This document shows, one piece after another, positions 32,376 to 40,127 of a stretch of 64,000 bases of DNA. Source of the DNA: Halomonas eurihalina. GTDB taxonomy: Bacteria; Pseudomonadota; Gammaproteobacteria; Pseudomonadales; Halomonadaceae. The notes below the pieces were generated by a model. The model was not told the DNA's origin. It was given only the letters and a program-made list of their open reading frames with translations, and searched no databases. Every line of letters starts with the position of its first letter. Positions within the stretch are counted from its first letter, which is position 1. The position numbers and the translations under genes are program-made. The stretch is from assembly GCF_008274785.1 (NCBI RefSeq), contig NZ_VTPU01000004.1:62001-126000 (forward strand), in the 5' to 3' direction.

Positions 32376-33230
32376 CTATGCAGTGTCTGAAATATACAGC
32401 TTGGTTATCTCTCCATCCCTGATTGTTGCTTTCGCCTTTACGTCAAGCTGCTTCCTTGACGTAAAGGCTTGTAAATATTGATTTCCATCCATATCAATTG
32501 CTGGGTCAGTGATCACTGCATTGATGCGTGAGGGAAGGCCGTCATCATCAAGCTGCTCGCCCTGCTCTTCGCCTGTCAGGCGAACTTTGCAGGTGTGTCG
32601 CTCATAATCCATCTCGGAGATGGTGATTGAGTACGTCCTTTCACCGATTAGCTCCTGCTCCTCATTGCTCATGACGGCATCTTTCACTGCTTGATCAATG
32701 GATTGGTGCTTGGTTCCATCAGCATAAAGGTCGATTCGTTCACATGTTGCTCCTACAGGGGCAACAGACTTGCGCACAGAAGGGCGCAGACCATCGGCGA
32801 GGCGGTCAATGGTGTCCATCATCCGCTCCATCATTTTCTGGTCTTTGCCATACTGCTGCTCTAGCAGCTCTCTTAAGTGTCGCATCTCTTCACTGTTTCC
32901 ACTGCACCGGTGGAGCACATAGGCCGTTACGGCAGTAACTATGGCCGGCAACAGCCCTTGAAACCAGCCAGATGTTGTTGCAAAGCTTAGCAGGGCTCCC
33001 ACGCTAAAGCACTTTGGCTCAGCCTCTTGCGCATAGGTTTTGACCGTCAAAGCCTGCATTTGCTTCGCATACTGACCGGTCGCAGCGAAGTGCCCAATGA
33101 CGGCATAGATCCGTCCAAACCCTTGGAGCGATTCTCCGAGGGCTGTCATGTCTATTTGGTGTGATGAAGCGTCGCCCCCTTCATAGCGGATCTCCAAGCG
33201 TATCGACCCATCTTCTTGTAATTCAACCAT
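32376..33230 (-). CDS. DUF7946-like phage membrane-associated protein (284 aa)
   Basis: The N-terminal domain begins LEIRYEGGDASSHQIDMTALGESLQGFGRIY, which resembles proteins of unknown function found in prophages (DUF7946-like). A hydrophobic helix follows (about 95-110, GLLPAIVTAVTAYVL), then a coiled coil and a beta-rich C-terminal domain. It sits beside the repressor gene and so is probably expressed in the lysogen. Superinfection exclusion is a guess from position. The 124 bases between it and the repressor gene hold nothing recognisable. Confidence 0.65.
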   Translation of the reverse strand: MVELQEDGSIRLEIRYEGGDASSHQIDMTALGESLQGFGRIYAVIGHFAATGQYAKQMQALTVKTYAQEAEPKCFSVGALLSFATTSGWFQGLLPAIVTAVTAYVLHRCSGNSEEMRHLRELLEQQYGKDQKMMERMMDTIDRLADGLRPSVRKSVAPVGATCERIDLYADGTKHQSIDQAVKDAVMSNEEQELIGERTYSITISEMDYERHTCKVRLTGEEQGEQLDDDGLPSRINAVITDPAIDMDGNQYLQAFTSRKQLDVKAKATIRDGEITKLYISDTA

Positions 33231-33354
33231 ATAAACATTCCCTGTGTGGGTCTGGAATATTGCGATTCCTCACCGATCCTACGCCACCCGCCTCGAAGGC
33301 CGGCTGACGTTATGTTTCACTGCGCCCTGGGCTTCCTGAGCCACGGCGAGCCGA

Positions 33355-34104
33355 TCAGTCGAAGTTTTCCCACCAGAAAACCCTGCCGAGGATCTTCGGG
33401 GCGTCCGGGGCAGCCAGGCTGTAGACCTCCTCCGGGTACTCTTCGTCGTTCTCGCTGACCACGCGCACGCGATTGAGCGGTAGGCGGTAGAGGCGCTTCA
33501 CGCGGAGCATGCCGTCATGGTCAAGGGCGTATATCTTGCCGTCGATGACGCCGCGACACCCCTTGTCGATACCAATGGTGGCCCCATCGGTTATGGCGGG
33601 CACCATCGAGTCACCCTTCGCGACGGCCAGGGCGGCGTTCTCTGGCTGAACGCCTGCCCGGGAGAGGCGTGGAAGGCTGAATCGCTCCTGAGCGCCATGA
33701 TTCTCGATGACCTGGGTGCAGCCGTCGCCGGCGGCAAACTCGACCTCACGGAACATCGGCAACATCACTTCATCGGGACGCAGAGGTTCGTCACCCTCGA
33801 TGAACTCATGATCGACCAACTCAGCGTTGCCATCGATAGTGCGGCGTTGCTTCAGCTGCGTGACATTGCCTCCGCCATCCTCGCCGGTCCAAAGCCAGCT
33901 TTCACTAACGTCAAGCGCCTTTGCCAATAGAGCGACATCACCGCTTTTGGGCTCGCGTAGACCGCGCTCGTAGTTTGATACGCGCCCCTGCGAAGCCCAT
34001 TTGCATGCCTTTGCCAGCTCGGGCTGGGTCATGCCCGCTTGCTGTCTGGCCTGTTTGATGCGGTCACCGATCGTAGAGCCTGCCACCCGAACCTCTCTAG
34101 TCAT
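33355..34104 (-). CDS. Prophage repressor, CI-like with S24/LexA peptidase domain
   Basis: A 249-aa repressor. The N-terminal HTH spans about 12-52 (MTQPELAKACKWASQGRVSNYE). The C-terminal S24 domain has the self-cleavage site A125-G126 (FAAGDG), Ser166 in KGDSMVPA and Lys203 in RVKRL. It should hold the lysogen by binding CACAA-type palindromes at pR and pL and be cleaved after RecA activation. The start at 34104 gives a normal N-terminus; the open frame upstream runs through the operator and is not coding. Confidence 0.92.
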   Translation of the reverse strand: MTREVRVAGSTIGDRIKQARQQAGMTQPELAKACKWASQGRVSNYERGLREPKSGDVALLAKALDVSESWLWTGEDGGGNVTQLKQRRTIDGNAELVDHEFIEGDEPLRPDEVMLPMFREVEFAAGDGCTQVIENHGAQERFSLPRLSRAGVQPENAALAVAKGDSMVPAITDGATIGIDKGCRGVIDGKIYALDHDGMLRVKRLYRLPLNRVRVVSENDEEYPEEVYSLAAPDAPKILGRVFWWENFD

Positions 34105-34195
34105 GAAACCGGCTCGCCTTGGGTGAGCCGGTGACACGGTTTGCGTCGTCTGATCGGCATTATCAACACGGACCGTGTTAGCTGCACTCGACGTT

Positions 34196-34227
34196 TTGTG
34201 GTTTAAAAGACCACAAATTGTGATACT
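34196..34227 (+). promoter_or_regulatory. Rightward promoter pR and operator
   Basis: CACAAATTGTG (34212-34222), identical to the pL operator, directly precedes GATACT (34222-34227), an extended -10 with TGT before it. The -35 region is poor. A second inverted pair, TTGTGGT (34196-34202) and ACCACAA (34210-34216), overlaps it. It drives cro and the replication genes. Confidence 0.65.
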
Positions 34228-34255
34228 CTGGTTCAAAACACAGCGAGGCGATGGC

Positions 34256-34465
34256 ATGGACATTCGTTCCCTTCGAGCCAAGGCAGGAATGACCCAGCGC
34301 GAGCTGGCCGAAGCCTGTGGTCTTGGTCAATCAGCAATTGGCAACTACGAGGCGGGCACCCGAGCCCCGAGCCTTGATGTGGCCCAAAAGATCATCGAGG
34401 CGGTTCGGGCGCACGGCGTGGATGTCTCCATCGAGGATCTGTTCGCCGGCGCGGTTGCCGCCTAA
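34256..34465 (+). CDS. Cro-like repressor
   Basis: A 69-aa HTH_3 protein (MTQRELAEACGLGQSAIGNYEAG at about 11-33). It is divergent from the CI-like gene, the usual place for Cro, and has no dimerisation domain beyond a C-terminal helix. It should bind the same operators and shut off the repressor promoter during lytic growth. The start at 34256 is preceded by GCGAGGCG. Confidence 0.87.
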   Translation: MDIRSLRAKAGMTQRELAEACGLGQSAIGNYEAGTRAPSLDVAQKIIEAVRAHGVDVSIEDLFAGAVAA

Positions 34466-34530
34466 CCACACCTACATCGTAACGGCATTGCCCGAGAGGT
34501 GAGAGGCAAGCAACGAACGGAGTTTAGACC

Positions 34531-34989
34531 GTGGATAGATATACAGAAGGGCTCAGAGAGGCGGCGTTCGAGTATGGCATTAAGCGCTTGGCGTTCGATC
34601 TCGATATGTCCGAATCGCGGCTCTACAAGAAGCTCGACCCTGACTCTGGCGTGAACATGACGCTGGCCGACTTCTTCCGCATCAATCGGATTCTTGGTGA
34701 TACGCGTTGCATCCAGGCCGCACTGGATGACCTGGGCATCGTGGCCACGCCACGGATCGATGCCGAGGACGAGGTCGAGGCCGAGATTCAAGAGATGTTG
34801 CTGGACCAGCAGGAGCAAGCGTCCCGGTTCATGCACGCGGTTCGCCAAGCGAAAGCCGATGGCCGCATCGACGCTTCCGAGTTGGAGCTGATCCGCAACG
34901 AACGCCGCTCGCTGGCCGAGAACGGCAACACGATCATGACGCGCATCGAGAAGATGCACGAGAAGGGTCTTCGTTTAGCGAAGGCGTAA
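34531..34989 (+). CDS. CII-type phage regulatory protein
   Basis: A 152-aa protein of the phage regulatory CII family (PF06892 type). It begins MDRYTEGLREAAFEYGIKRLAFDL, followed by DMSESRLYKKLDPDSGVNMTL, the DNA-binding part, and a helical C-terminus. The start is a GTG at 34531 with CGGAG upstream. It lies between cro and the replication initiator as cII does in lambda, and probably controls the choice of lysogeny. Confidence 0.8.
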   Translation: MDRYTEGLREAAFEYGIKRLAFDLDMSESRLYKKLDPDSGVNMTLADFFRINRILGDTRCIQAALDDLGIVATPRIDAEDEVEAEIQEMLLDQQEQASRFMHAVRQAKADGRIDASELELIRNERRSLAENGNTIMTRIEKMHEKGLRLAKA

Positions 34990-35056
34990 ACGAGAGAAGC
35001 CCGGCGCGCTGTGGGAGGCAGACCGGGCTTCAAGATCCACAAGGGATGAAGAAATT

Positions 35057-35989
35057 ATGGCTGATACCGCCGAGATTTACCAGTTTCCAGGCCGCGAAAA
35101 CGGCCCTCAGCCAGACCCCGAGAGGACTGGCAGGAGCATCCAGGTGGAAGACGGATTCACCCGAACGGCCAACCCTCTCGTTGAGGCGTTTGCACGTTCC
35201 CCGCTGACCAGCCGGGAGGCGCGCGTGATCCGTGTCGTCGAGCGCATGACCTACGGCTGGAACAAGGCCGAGGACTGGATCGCTGCGTCTGTGATCAGCG
35301 AGATGACCGGCATGTCCGAGGGCAAGTGCTCCGAGACATTGAACGGGCTCATCCGTAAGCGCGTTCTGATCCGCAATGGTGGTGGCCGGTCCCCCGTGCG
35401 CATCAATAAAGACATCGATCAGTGGGATTTCACCGCTCAGAAATCGCGAGTTACCCCAAAGCGGAAAGCAGAAACAAATTGGGGTAAGTCACCCCAAGAT
35501 GGGATATCTGAATCACCCCAAAATGGGGATACACCGAAAGACAGGAAAGACACTCCCCCTCTCCCTTCGGTCGAGGGGGAAGGGGAGTCGCCGAAATCCG
35601 GGCAAGCCTCCCGTCCTACCAAGCCCAAGACGACTCGACTTGACCTGAGCAACCTGCCTGCCGAGGTCTCGACCGAAGCAGTCCAGGGGTTCATCGAGCA
35701 CCGGAAGGCGCTGAAAAAACCGCTCACCCAGCGAGCGCTGACGCTGAACGTCAACGAGGCGCTGCGCGCTGCTGAACGCATACCCGAGTTGACCGCCGAT
35801 CAGGCATTGGACGAGACCGTGCTCGCCGGCTGGCAAGGCGTGAAGGCTGACTGGCTGGCCAACCGACTGAACGGTCGAGGCCGTTCGGCTCCACGCCAAA
35901 ACGGGCGCGTCGGCATGGCCCAGCCAAAGGCCCAAGGCACCTACACGCCGACCGACACGACCAACCTGCCGGACTGGATGAGGGATTGA
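35057..35989 (+). CDS. Phage replication initiator, O-like
   Basis: A 310-aa protein with an N-terminal winged-helix Rep_O domain (QVEDGFTRTANPLVEAFARSPLTSREARVIRVV), a low-complexity middle (about 130-195, with SPQDG and SPQNG repeats encoded by iterons) and a C-terminal part that should recruit the helicase loader encoded next. It binds the origin inside its own gene. The next gene begins two bases after the stop. Confidence 0.85.
   Translation: MADTAEIYQFPGRENGPQPDPERTGRSIQVEDGFTRTANPLVEAFARSPLTSREARVIRVVERMTYGWNKAEDWIAASVISEMTGMSEGKCSETLNGLIRKRVLIRNGGGRSPVRINKDIDQWDFTAQKSRVTPKRKAETNWGKSPQDGISESPQNGDTPKDRKDTPPLPSVEGEGESPKSGQASRPTKPKTTRLDLSNLPAEVSTEAVQGFIEHRKALKKPLTQRALTLNVNEALRAAERIPELTADQALDETVLAGWQGVKADWLANRLNGRGRSAPRQNGRVGMAQPKAQGTYTPTDTTNLPDWMRD
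35453..35588. other. Candidate replication origin inside the O-like gene
   Basis: Four copies of ACCCCAA occur at 35453, 35479 (inverted, TTGGGGT), 35491 and 35515. They are followed by an inverted repeat ACTCCCC (35552-35558) and GGGGAGT (35582-35588). Iterons inside the initiator gene match lambda's ori within O. Confidence 0.65.
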
Positions 35990-35991
35990 CC

Positions 35992-36822
35992 ATGGGACAG
36001 CCGATGACGACCACTCACGAGGTCCGGGGCCACCTGAAAAACGTGCTGGCCGGACAGGCCCGGAATCGTCAAGGAAATTGCCGAATCCATGGCGCTTTCA
36101 CCGAGACGCTGATGCCGAACGACCAGTGGTCCGGTTGCCCGGAATGCCTCGAGGAGGGCAAGGCCCAGCAGCGCCAGGCAGAGCAACGAGATCGCGCCGG
36201 CCAGACACGCGCGGCCAAGCTCGAGCAATTGCGCGAGGGGGCCATGATCCCGCGGCGCTTCCAGCAGCGGACCCTGGAGAACTTTGCGACCGATGGGCAC
36301 GACGGAAAGGCCTTTGCATTGGCGGCGTCGCGCCGCTACGTCGAGCGTTTCGAGGACCGCTTTGCCCAGGGCGGCGGCATGGTGATGAGCGGCTCCGTGG
36401 GCACCGGCAAAAGCCATCTGGCCTATGGCATCGGTAATGCACTGCTGGACCAGGGCTACCGAGTCATGGGGATCGACGTCTACGAGCTGATCGACCTGAT
36501 CAAGGAGCGGGCGTTCAGCCAGAAGGGCGGCAGCGAGCGCGAGGCCATCAAGGCGTTTGTGGCGCCGCTCGACCTGCTGATCCTCGATGAGGTCGGCGCC
36601 CAACTGGGCACCGAGTGGGAGCGCTTGATGCTCTTCAAGATCATCAACGAGCGCTACAAGCAGATGCTCCCCACGGTGCTGATCTCCAACTGCGACGCGA
36701 AAGAGCTCGAGAACTACCTGGGCGAGCGGGTCGTGGACCGTATGAACGAGGGCGGCGGCATGACGCTTGTCATGGACTGGCCGAGCTATCGCACGCCGAC
36801 CGACAACCAGGGGAGGGCATGA
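35992..36822 (+). CDS. DnaC-like helicase loader (AAA+ ATPase)
   Basis: A 276-aa ATPase. An N-terminal zinc-like cluster (C30, H33, C49, C52) is followed by Walker A GSVGTGKS (134-141) and Walker B LLILDEVG (about 185-192), then an Arg-finger region. It resembles phage DnaC homologues, which load the host DnaB helicase at the origin, in place of lambda P. The start at 35992 follows the O-like stop by two bases. Confidence 0.9.
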   Translation: MGQPMTTTHEVRGHLKNVLAGQARNRQGNCRIHGAFTETLMPNDQWSGCPECLEEGKAQQRQAEQRDRAGQTRAAKLEQLREGAMIPRRFQQRTLENFATDGHDGKAFALAASRRYVERFEDRFAQGGGMVMSGSVGTGKSHLAYGIGNALLDQGYRVMGIDVYELIDLIKERAFSQKGGSEREAIKAFVAPLDLLILDEVGAQLGTEWERLMLFKIINERYKQMLPTVLISNCDAKELENYLGERVVDRMNEGGGMTLVMDWPSYRTPTDNQGRA

Positions 36823-36823
36823 C

Positions 36824-37138
36824 ATGGGAACCGTGACAGCAATGGCACCACGCCAGGGCCGAGGCCGGCGGCTGGACAACCCCAACAGCCAGCTCGGGCG
36901 GACCTATCTGGTGCTCCGCGACGCTATGTACTGGCTGAAGCTCCACGAGATCGGCGAGGCCATCTATGACCGCTTTGGCCAGCAGGATAGCCACGCCGCC
37001 ATCTCGGCACGGATCCGCGAGCTGCGTCGCTACGGCGTGACAATCGCCAGCCAGGAAAGCCCGGGGCCGGGCGGCACGCGGCCGCATGAGTACCGGATGC
37101 TGGGTGACTGGGGAGGCAATGGCGGGGGAGCGGCATGA
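36824..37138 (+). CDS. Small winged-helix-like phage protein (104 aa)
   Basis: Not firmly recognised. The 104-aa protein has a basic start (APRQGRGRRLDNPNSQLGRT) and a helix-turn-helix-like middle (EIGEAIYDRFGQQDSHAAISARIRELRRYG) typical of small DNA-binding phage proteins. It overlaps the ninB start by four bases (37135-37138). Confidence 0.7.
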   Translation: MGTVTAMAPRQGRGRRLDNPNSQLGRTYLVLRDAMYWLKLHEIGEAIYDRFGQQDSHAAISARIRELRRYGVTIASQESPGPGGTRPHEYRMLGDWGGNGGGAA

Positions 37139-37599
37139 GCCGGGAGCTGACTTACCACATCAAGGGGCTGGGCGACGTGCACAGCAAGATGCAGCTCGTC
37201 TGGGAGATGGTGAACAAGGCGCTTCGCGAGGGGGCTGTCGAAGTGGTGCTGAGGCGGCCCAGCGAGATCCGCAGTCTGAGCCAGAACGCCAAGCTTTGGC
37301 CGATGCTCGAGGATGTGGCCAGCCAGAAGCAGCTCATTATCGACGGCGCGCTGGTCTGGGCGACCCGCGAGGACTGGAAGGACGTGTTCACGAGCGCGCT
37401 ACGCCGTCACCAGCGCATGGCCCAAGGCATCGACGGCGGCATGGTCGTGCTCGGCATGCGGACCAGCAAGATGCGTAAGCAGGAATTCAGCGACCTGATC
37501 GAGCTGATCTACGCCTACGGCGCCGAGAACGGCATCCAGTGGAGCGAGAAGGCCCAGGCAGTGTTCGACACCTATCGCGAAGTGCAGGAGGCGGCATGA
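37135..37599 (+). CDS. ninB: NinB-type recombination protein
   Basis: A 154-aa protein matching lambda NinB/Orf. It contains RSLSQNAKLWPMLEDVASQ (about 46-64), WKDVFTSALRRHQRM and the C-terminal SDLIELIYAYGAENGIQWSE. It binds single-stranded DNA and SSB and helps load recombinases in place of RecFOR. It is coupled by ATGA overlaps to the genes on both sides. Confidence 0.9.
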   Translation: MSRELTYHIKGLGDVHSKMQLVWEMVNKALREGAVEVVLRRPSEIRSLSQNAKLWPMLEDVASQKQLIIDGALVWATREDWKDVFTSALRRHQRMAQGIDGGMVVLGMRTSKMRKQEFSDLIELIYAYGAENGIQWSEKAQAVFDTYREVQEAA

Positions 37600-38030
37600 A
37601 GCGTTCACCGATCCAACGTAAAACGCCCCTTCGGTCCGCTTCTCCAGCGCAGCGTAAACCGGTGAAACGCACCCGGCAGAAGGCGGCGAATGATGTGCGG
37701 TTTCGCAGCGAGCGGTATCTGCGCTTTGTCCGGTCGCTGCCTTGCTGTGTATGCGGGGCCCCGGCCAACTCCGCCCACCACCTGATTGGCATGTATCAGG
37801 CCAGCGGGATGGGGCTCAAGGCGGCTGACAGCCTGGCCATGCCGGTCTGCGACGGCCCCGGGGGCACCTGTCACAGACGCATCCATAACGTGGCTCATCT
37901 GCGCTGGCAGCAGCCGATCTTTTTGATCGACACGATCAATACCGGCCTCGACGCATTCCCTGAGGGGGCGATCCATGACGCGCTGATTGAGGCGAGGAAC
38001 TTCGTGTTGAGCAAGGAGGGCAAGGACTGA
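37596..38030 (+). CDS. DUF968/Ref-like HNH protein
   Basis: A 144-aa protein with a very basic N-terminus (MKRSPIQRKTPLRSASPAQR) and an HNH-like zinc cluster: CCVCGAPANSAHHL (50-63) and PVCDGPGGTCHRRIHN (about 83-98). It resembles the Ref/DUF968 group, whose P1 member is a RecA-dependent nuclease. It follows ninB as expected for the nin region. Confidence 0.75.
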   Translation: MKRSPIQRKTPLRSASPAQRKPVKRTRQKAANDVRFRSERYLRFVRSLPCCVCGAPANSAHHLIGMYQASGMGLKAADSLAMPVCDGPGGTCHRRIHNVAHLRWQQPIFLIDTINTGLDAFPEGAIHDALIEARNFVLSKEGKD

Positions 38031-38167
38031 TGGTCAAGGCAAGCCGGGAGAAGGGCCGCACCAATGATCGCTGGACATCTGACGAAGCCACAGCGTTGGC
38101 CGAGAGCCTCGAAACGAGGAAACGAAACGGAAACGAAACGGGAAACGGCAGGAAACGGGGGCAGTGA
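38030..38167 (+). CDS. 45-aa basic protein with a GAAACG repeat
   Basis: The frame starts with ATG at 38030, overlapping the previous stop by one base (TGATG), and encodes 45 residues beginning MVKASREKGRTNDRWTSDEA. Its second half is built on about six GAAACG-type units (about 38110-38158) that yield Lys/Arg/Asn/Glu residues. No family is recognised. Coupled overlaps on both sides support translation. Confidence 0.55.
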   Translation: MVKASREKGRTNDRWTSDEATALAESLETRKRNGNETGNGRKRGQ

Positions 38168-38793
38168 TGCGGTACCTGAGTGCGAGGCAGATGATCTTTG
38201 ATGCTTACCGTGCCACCGGTAACAGCGTCATGGCTGGGGCGATTGAGCAGGCCAAGCTCGGTGCCGATGTGCAGCGTAGCCGGCGGCGAGGCAACGATTG
38301 GAGCATTGTACACGGCCTGGAAGCCGGGGCCGTCATCAGTGCTGTCGAGAGCCAACCGGCCCACTTGCAGGCATTGGCCCGGTACTGCTTTGGACCGTTT
38401 ACGCGAGATGAGTTAGCTGCTGATGCCGAGGCGGTGCAGTTGGCGCTGTATCGACAGCTTCTGGAAGATGGCGTGCGTCTGCCTGGCCAAGGGAGGGGGA
38501 AGCCGACAGCCAAGCAGTTGGAGACGTTACGCTATCTATGTGTAGCGGCGTTGTTCCACCATGGTGAGACTACTTGGCCTTATCAGCGTCAGGGACTTCC
38601 GACCCCAAAGGCAGTACAGTGCTGGTTGAGCGATGAGTGTGGTGCGGTGATTGATGTTCGTTTTTGGTCTCGCAAAGATCGCGCATGTTGGGCCCAATAC
38701 TGGAACTCGGCCCTTGGTCATCTAGATGTCTGGGAGTCAGAGACTCTTGGTATCGTGGCACATACATCCCAGCGAGTAGCTTGCGCTTCCTGA
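38167..38793 (+). CDS. Phage protein in the position of antiterminator Q
   Basis: A 208-aa protein, not recognised by motif. It starts MRYLSARQMIFDAYRATGNS; the C-terminal half is rich in Trp, His and Arg. As the last gene of the nin-like region and the last before the late genes, it occupies the position of lambdoid Q proteins, and its size fits. No zinc-finger Cys pattern typical of Q is seen, so the function is inferred from position alone. GTG at 38164 is an alternative start. Confidence 0.55.
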   Translation: MRYLSARQMIFDAYRATGNSVMAGAIEQAKLGADVQRSRRRGNDWSIVHGLEAGAVISAVESQPAHLQALARYCFGPFTRDELAADAEAVQLALYRQLLEDGVRLPGQGRGKPTAKQLETLRYLCVAALFHHGETTWPYQRQGLPTPKAVQCWLSDECGAVIDVRFWSRKDRACWAQYWNSALGHLDVWESETLGIVAHTSQRVACAS

Positions 38794-38847
38794 TAAGGGG
38801 TATGTAAATTTGAAGGAGACAGAGTGATGTAACTACAGGGCAGTGAC

Positions 38848-39762
38848 ATGAGTGATACCCATCGTATACCAGTGGCATATCAGCTGAGGGGCTTCAAGTA
38901 TGGAGGAGCAAAGGAACTGCTCAGGGCACATGCAGCAGAGATTATTCCTGAAGAGTACGACCAAGGTATGAGGGGAACCTTGTTCTGTCCTGGCTGCACA
39001 GTTCCTCTCGTCCGGGTTCCGCACGATTCAGATGTGACGTCATCCGGAATGACTCCTCACTTTAGACACAAAAGAGGTTATGAAGAGGTGAGGTGTGGAT
39101 TTCGAACCTCCACTCCTCCTGGGAAGCGATATACAAATAGGGAGACAATTAAACAAGCTATCGAAGATGGTGAGCTCTCAATAATAAGTAGCTGGTCTGA
39201 AGATCCTCCGGAAGTAAATGATAGTGAGGGTTCCGAGTTTAATGGAGCTCAAATTGTCGATGAGGATGGGCCGGAGGCAGAGGTGCCTTTAGGTGAGCAT
39301 AGTGGAGAAACTTTCAAAGTGCCGTCAAGAGTCACCAGTGTGCTATCGCTTTTTAAGAATTTTTCAGAAAAAATATCTAAATATTATTTTTTCCCAGGAG
39401 GCTCCCATCCAATCCTATTGAGAGAAATTCTTGTTGATTTGGATGGGTATAATGAAAGGTATATTGGTAAGGAAAATGTCTATTATGGTGAAATTTCTGG
39501 GTATGTGGGGCTTACATATAGAAATATCATCAAGATTAAAACCTCGAGTGGTCATGTTGTGAATATTTATACCTATGAAAGTTATGATAAGAGGCGAGGT
39601 GTTGATAAGAATAAAATAGGAAGAACGGTGGCAGTTCATGGGAAGCTGGTAGAAGAGTCGGGGCAGATCAGGATTTGGGCTGAGAAGTGGGGGCAATACT
39701 GCCTAGTACCAGATGATAGTGTGAGGGTGCTTGCAGAGCTTAAGCAGACATATTCCACTTAA
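38848..39762 (+). CDS. Low-GC cargo gene: CoiA-like zinc N-terminus and OB-like C-terminus
   Basis: A 304-aa protein of lower GC than its neighbours, mostly in its last 450 bases. The N-terminal 85 residues have FCPGCTVPLVRVPHD followed by PHFRHK and CGF, which resembles the zinc region of CoiA-like nuclease proteins. The C-terminal 90 residues (beginning GEISGYVGLTYRNIIKIKTS) look like an OB-type beta domain. It lies between the Q position and the lysis genes, a common site for cargo. No catalytic nuclease residues could be assigned; a defence role is a guess. Confidence 0.55.
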   Translation: MSDTHRIPVAYQLRGFKYGGAKELLRAHAAEIIPEEYDQGMRGTLFCPGCTVPLVRVPHDSDVTSSGMTPHFRHKRGYEEVRCGFRTSTPPGKRYTNRETIKQAIEDGELSIISSWSEDPPEVNDSEGSEFNGAQIVDEDGPEAEVPLGEHSGETFKVPSRVTSVLSLFKNFSEKISKYYFFPGGSHPILLREILVDLDGYNERYIGKENVYYGEISGYVGLTYRNIIKIKTSSGHVVNIYTYESYDKRRGVDKNKIGRTVAVHGKLVEESGQIRIWAEKWGQYCLVPDDSVRVLAELKQTYST

Positions 39763-39930
39763 TCAGAGGCACGGAACTGCTTCAGTCTCTTGTAGACTGC
39801 ATCATTTTCAGATATGATGTTTTCAACATCACCAATTTGCGCTCTGGCCTTGAGTCAGGGCGTTTTTGTCAGGAACTTCCACCGATATTCCCCGTCGGAT
39901 GTGTGCAAGCTGCCATGACACATCTCTAGT
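39763..39930. other. Gene-free stretch
   Basis: No gene is seen between the low-GC gene and the terminator at 39931. A promoter could not be identified with confidence. Confidence 0.4.
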
Positions 39931-39957
39931 TGCCCCGTCTCTTGAGACGGGGCTTTT
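39931..39957 (+). terminator. Rho-independent terminator
   Basis: GCCCCGTCTC (39931-39940) and GAGACGGGGC (39943-39952) form a perfect 10-bp stem, followed by five T. It ends rightward transcription after the low-GC gene. Confidence 0.85.
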
Positions 39958-40052
39958 TCGTTATCAAAGGCCGCCCGAGTAGGGGCACTGTGTGATTGAT
40001 AACAGTTCTGTTGTCACAGATTGGCGCTGGGGGGGTGTTGGAGATGGAAATA

Positions 40053-40080
40053 GCAAACCCCGCTTTTTTGCGGGGTTTGC
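40053..40080 (-). terminator. Terminator of the Gly-rich gene
   Basis: GCAAACCCCGC and GCGGGGTTTGC form an 11-bp stem around six T. On the minus strand it lies after the Gly-rich gene. The flanks have no long T-run, so some two-way function is possible. Confidence 0.6.
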
Positions 40081-40127
40081 CTGCAGCCTGAGGCCAGAGT
40101 TCGCTGGCCTTCGGGGAAGGGGGAGCG

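Noticed and set aside
33517..33930. 137-codon plus-strand frame opposite the repressor gene
   Set aside because: The minus-strand repressor has intact HTH and S24 motifs; this frame has none.
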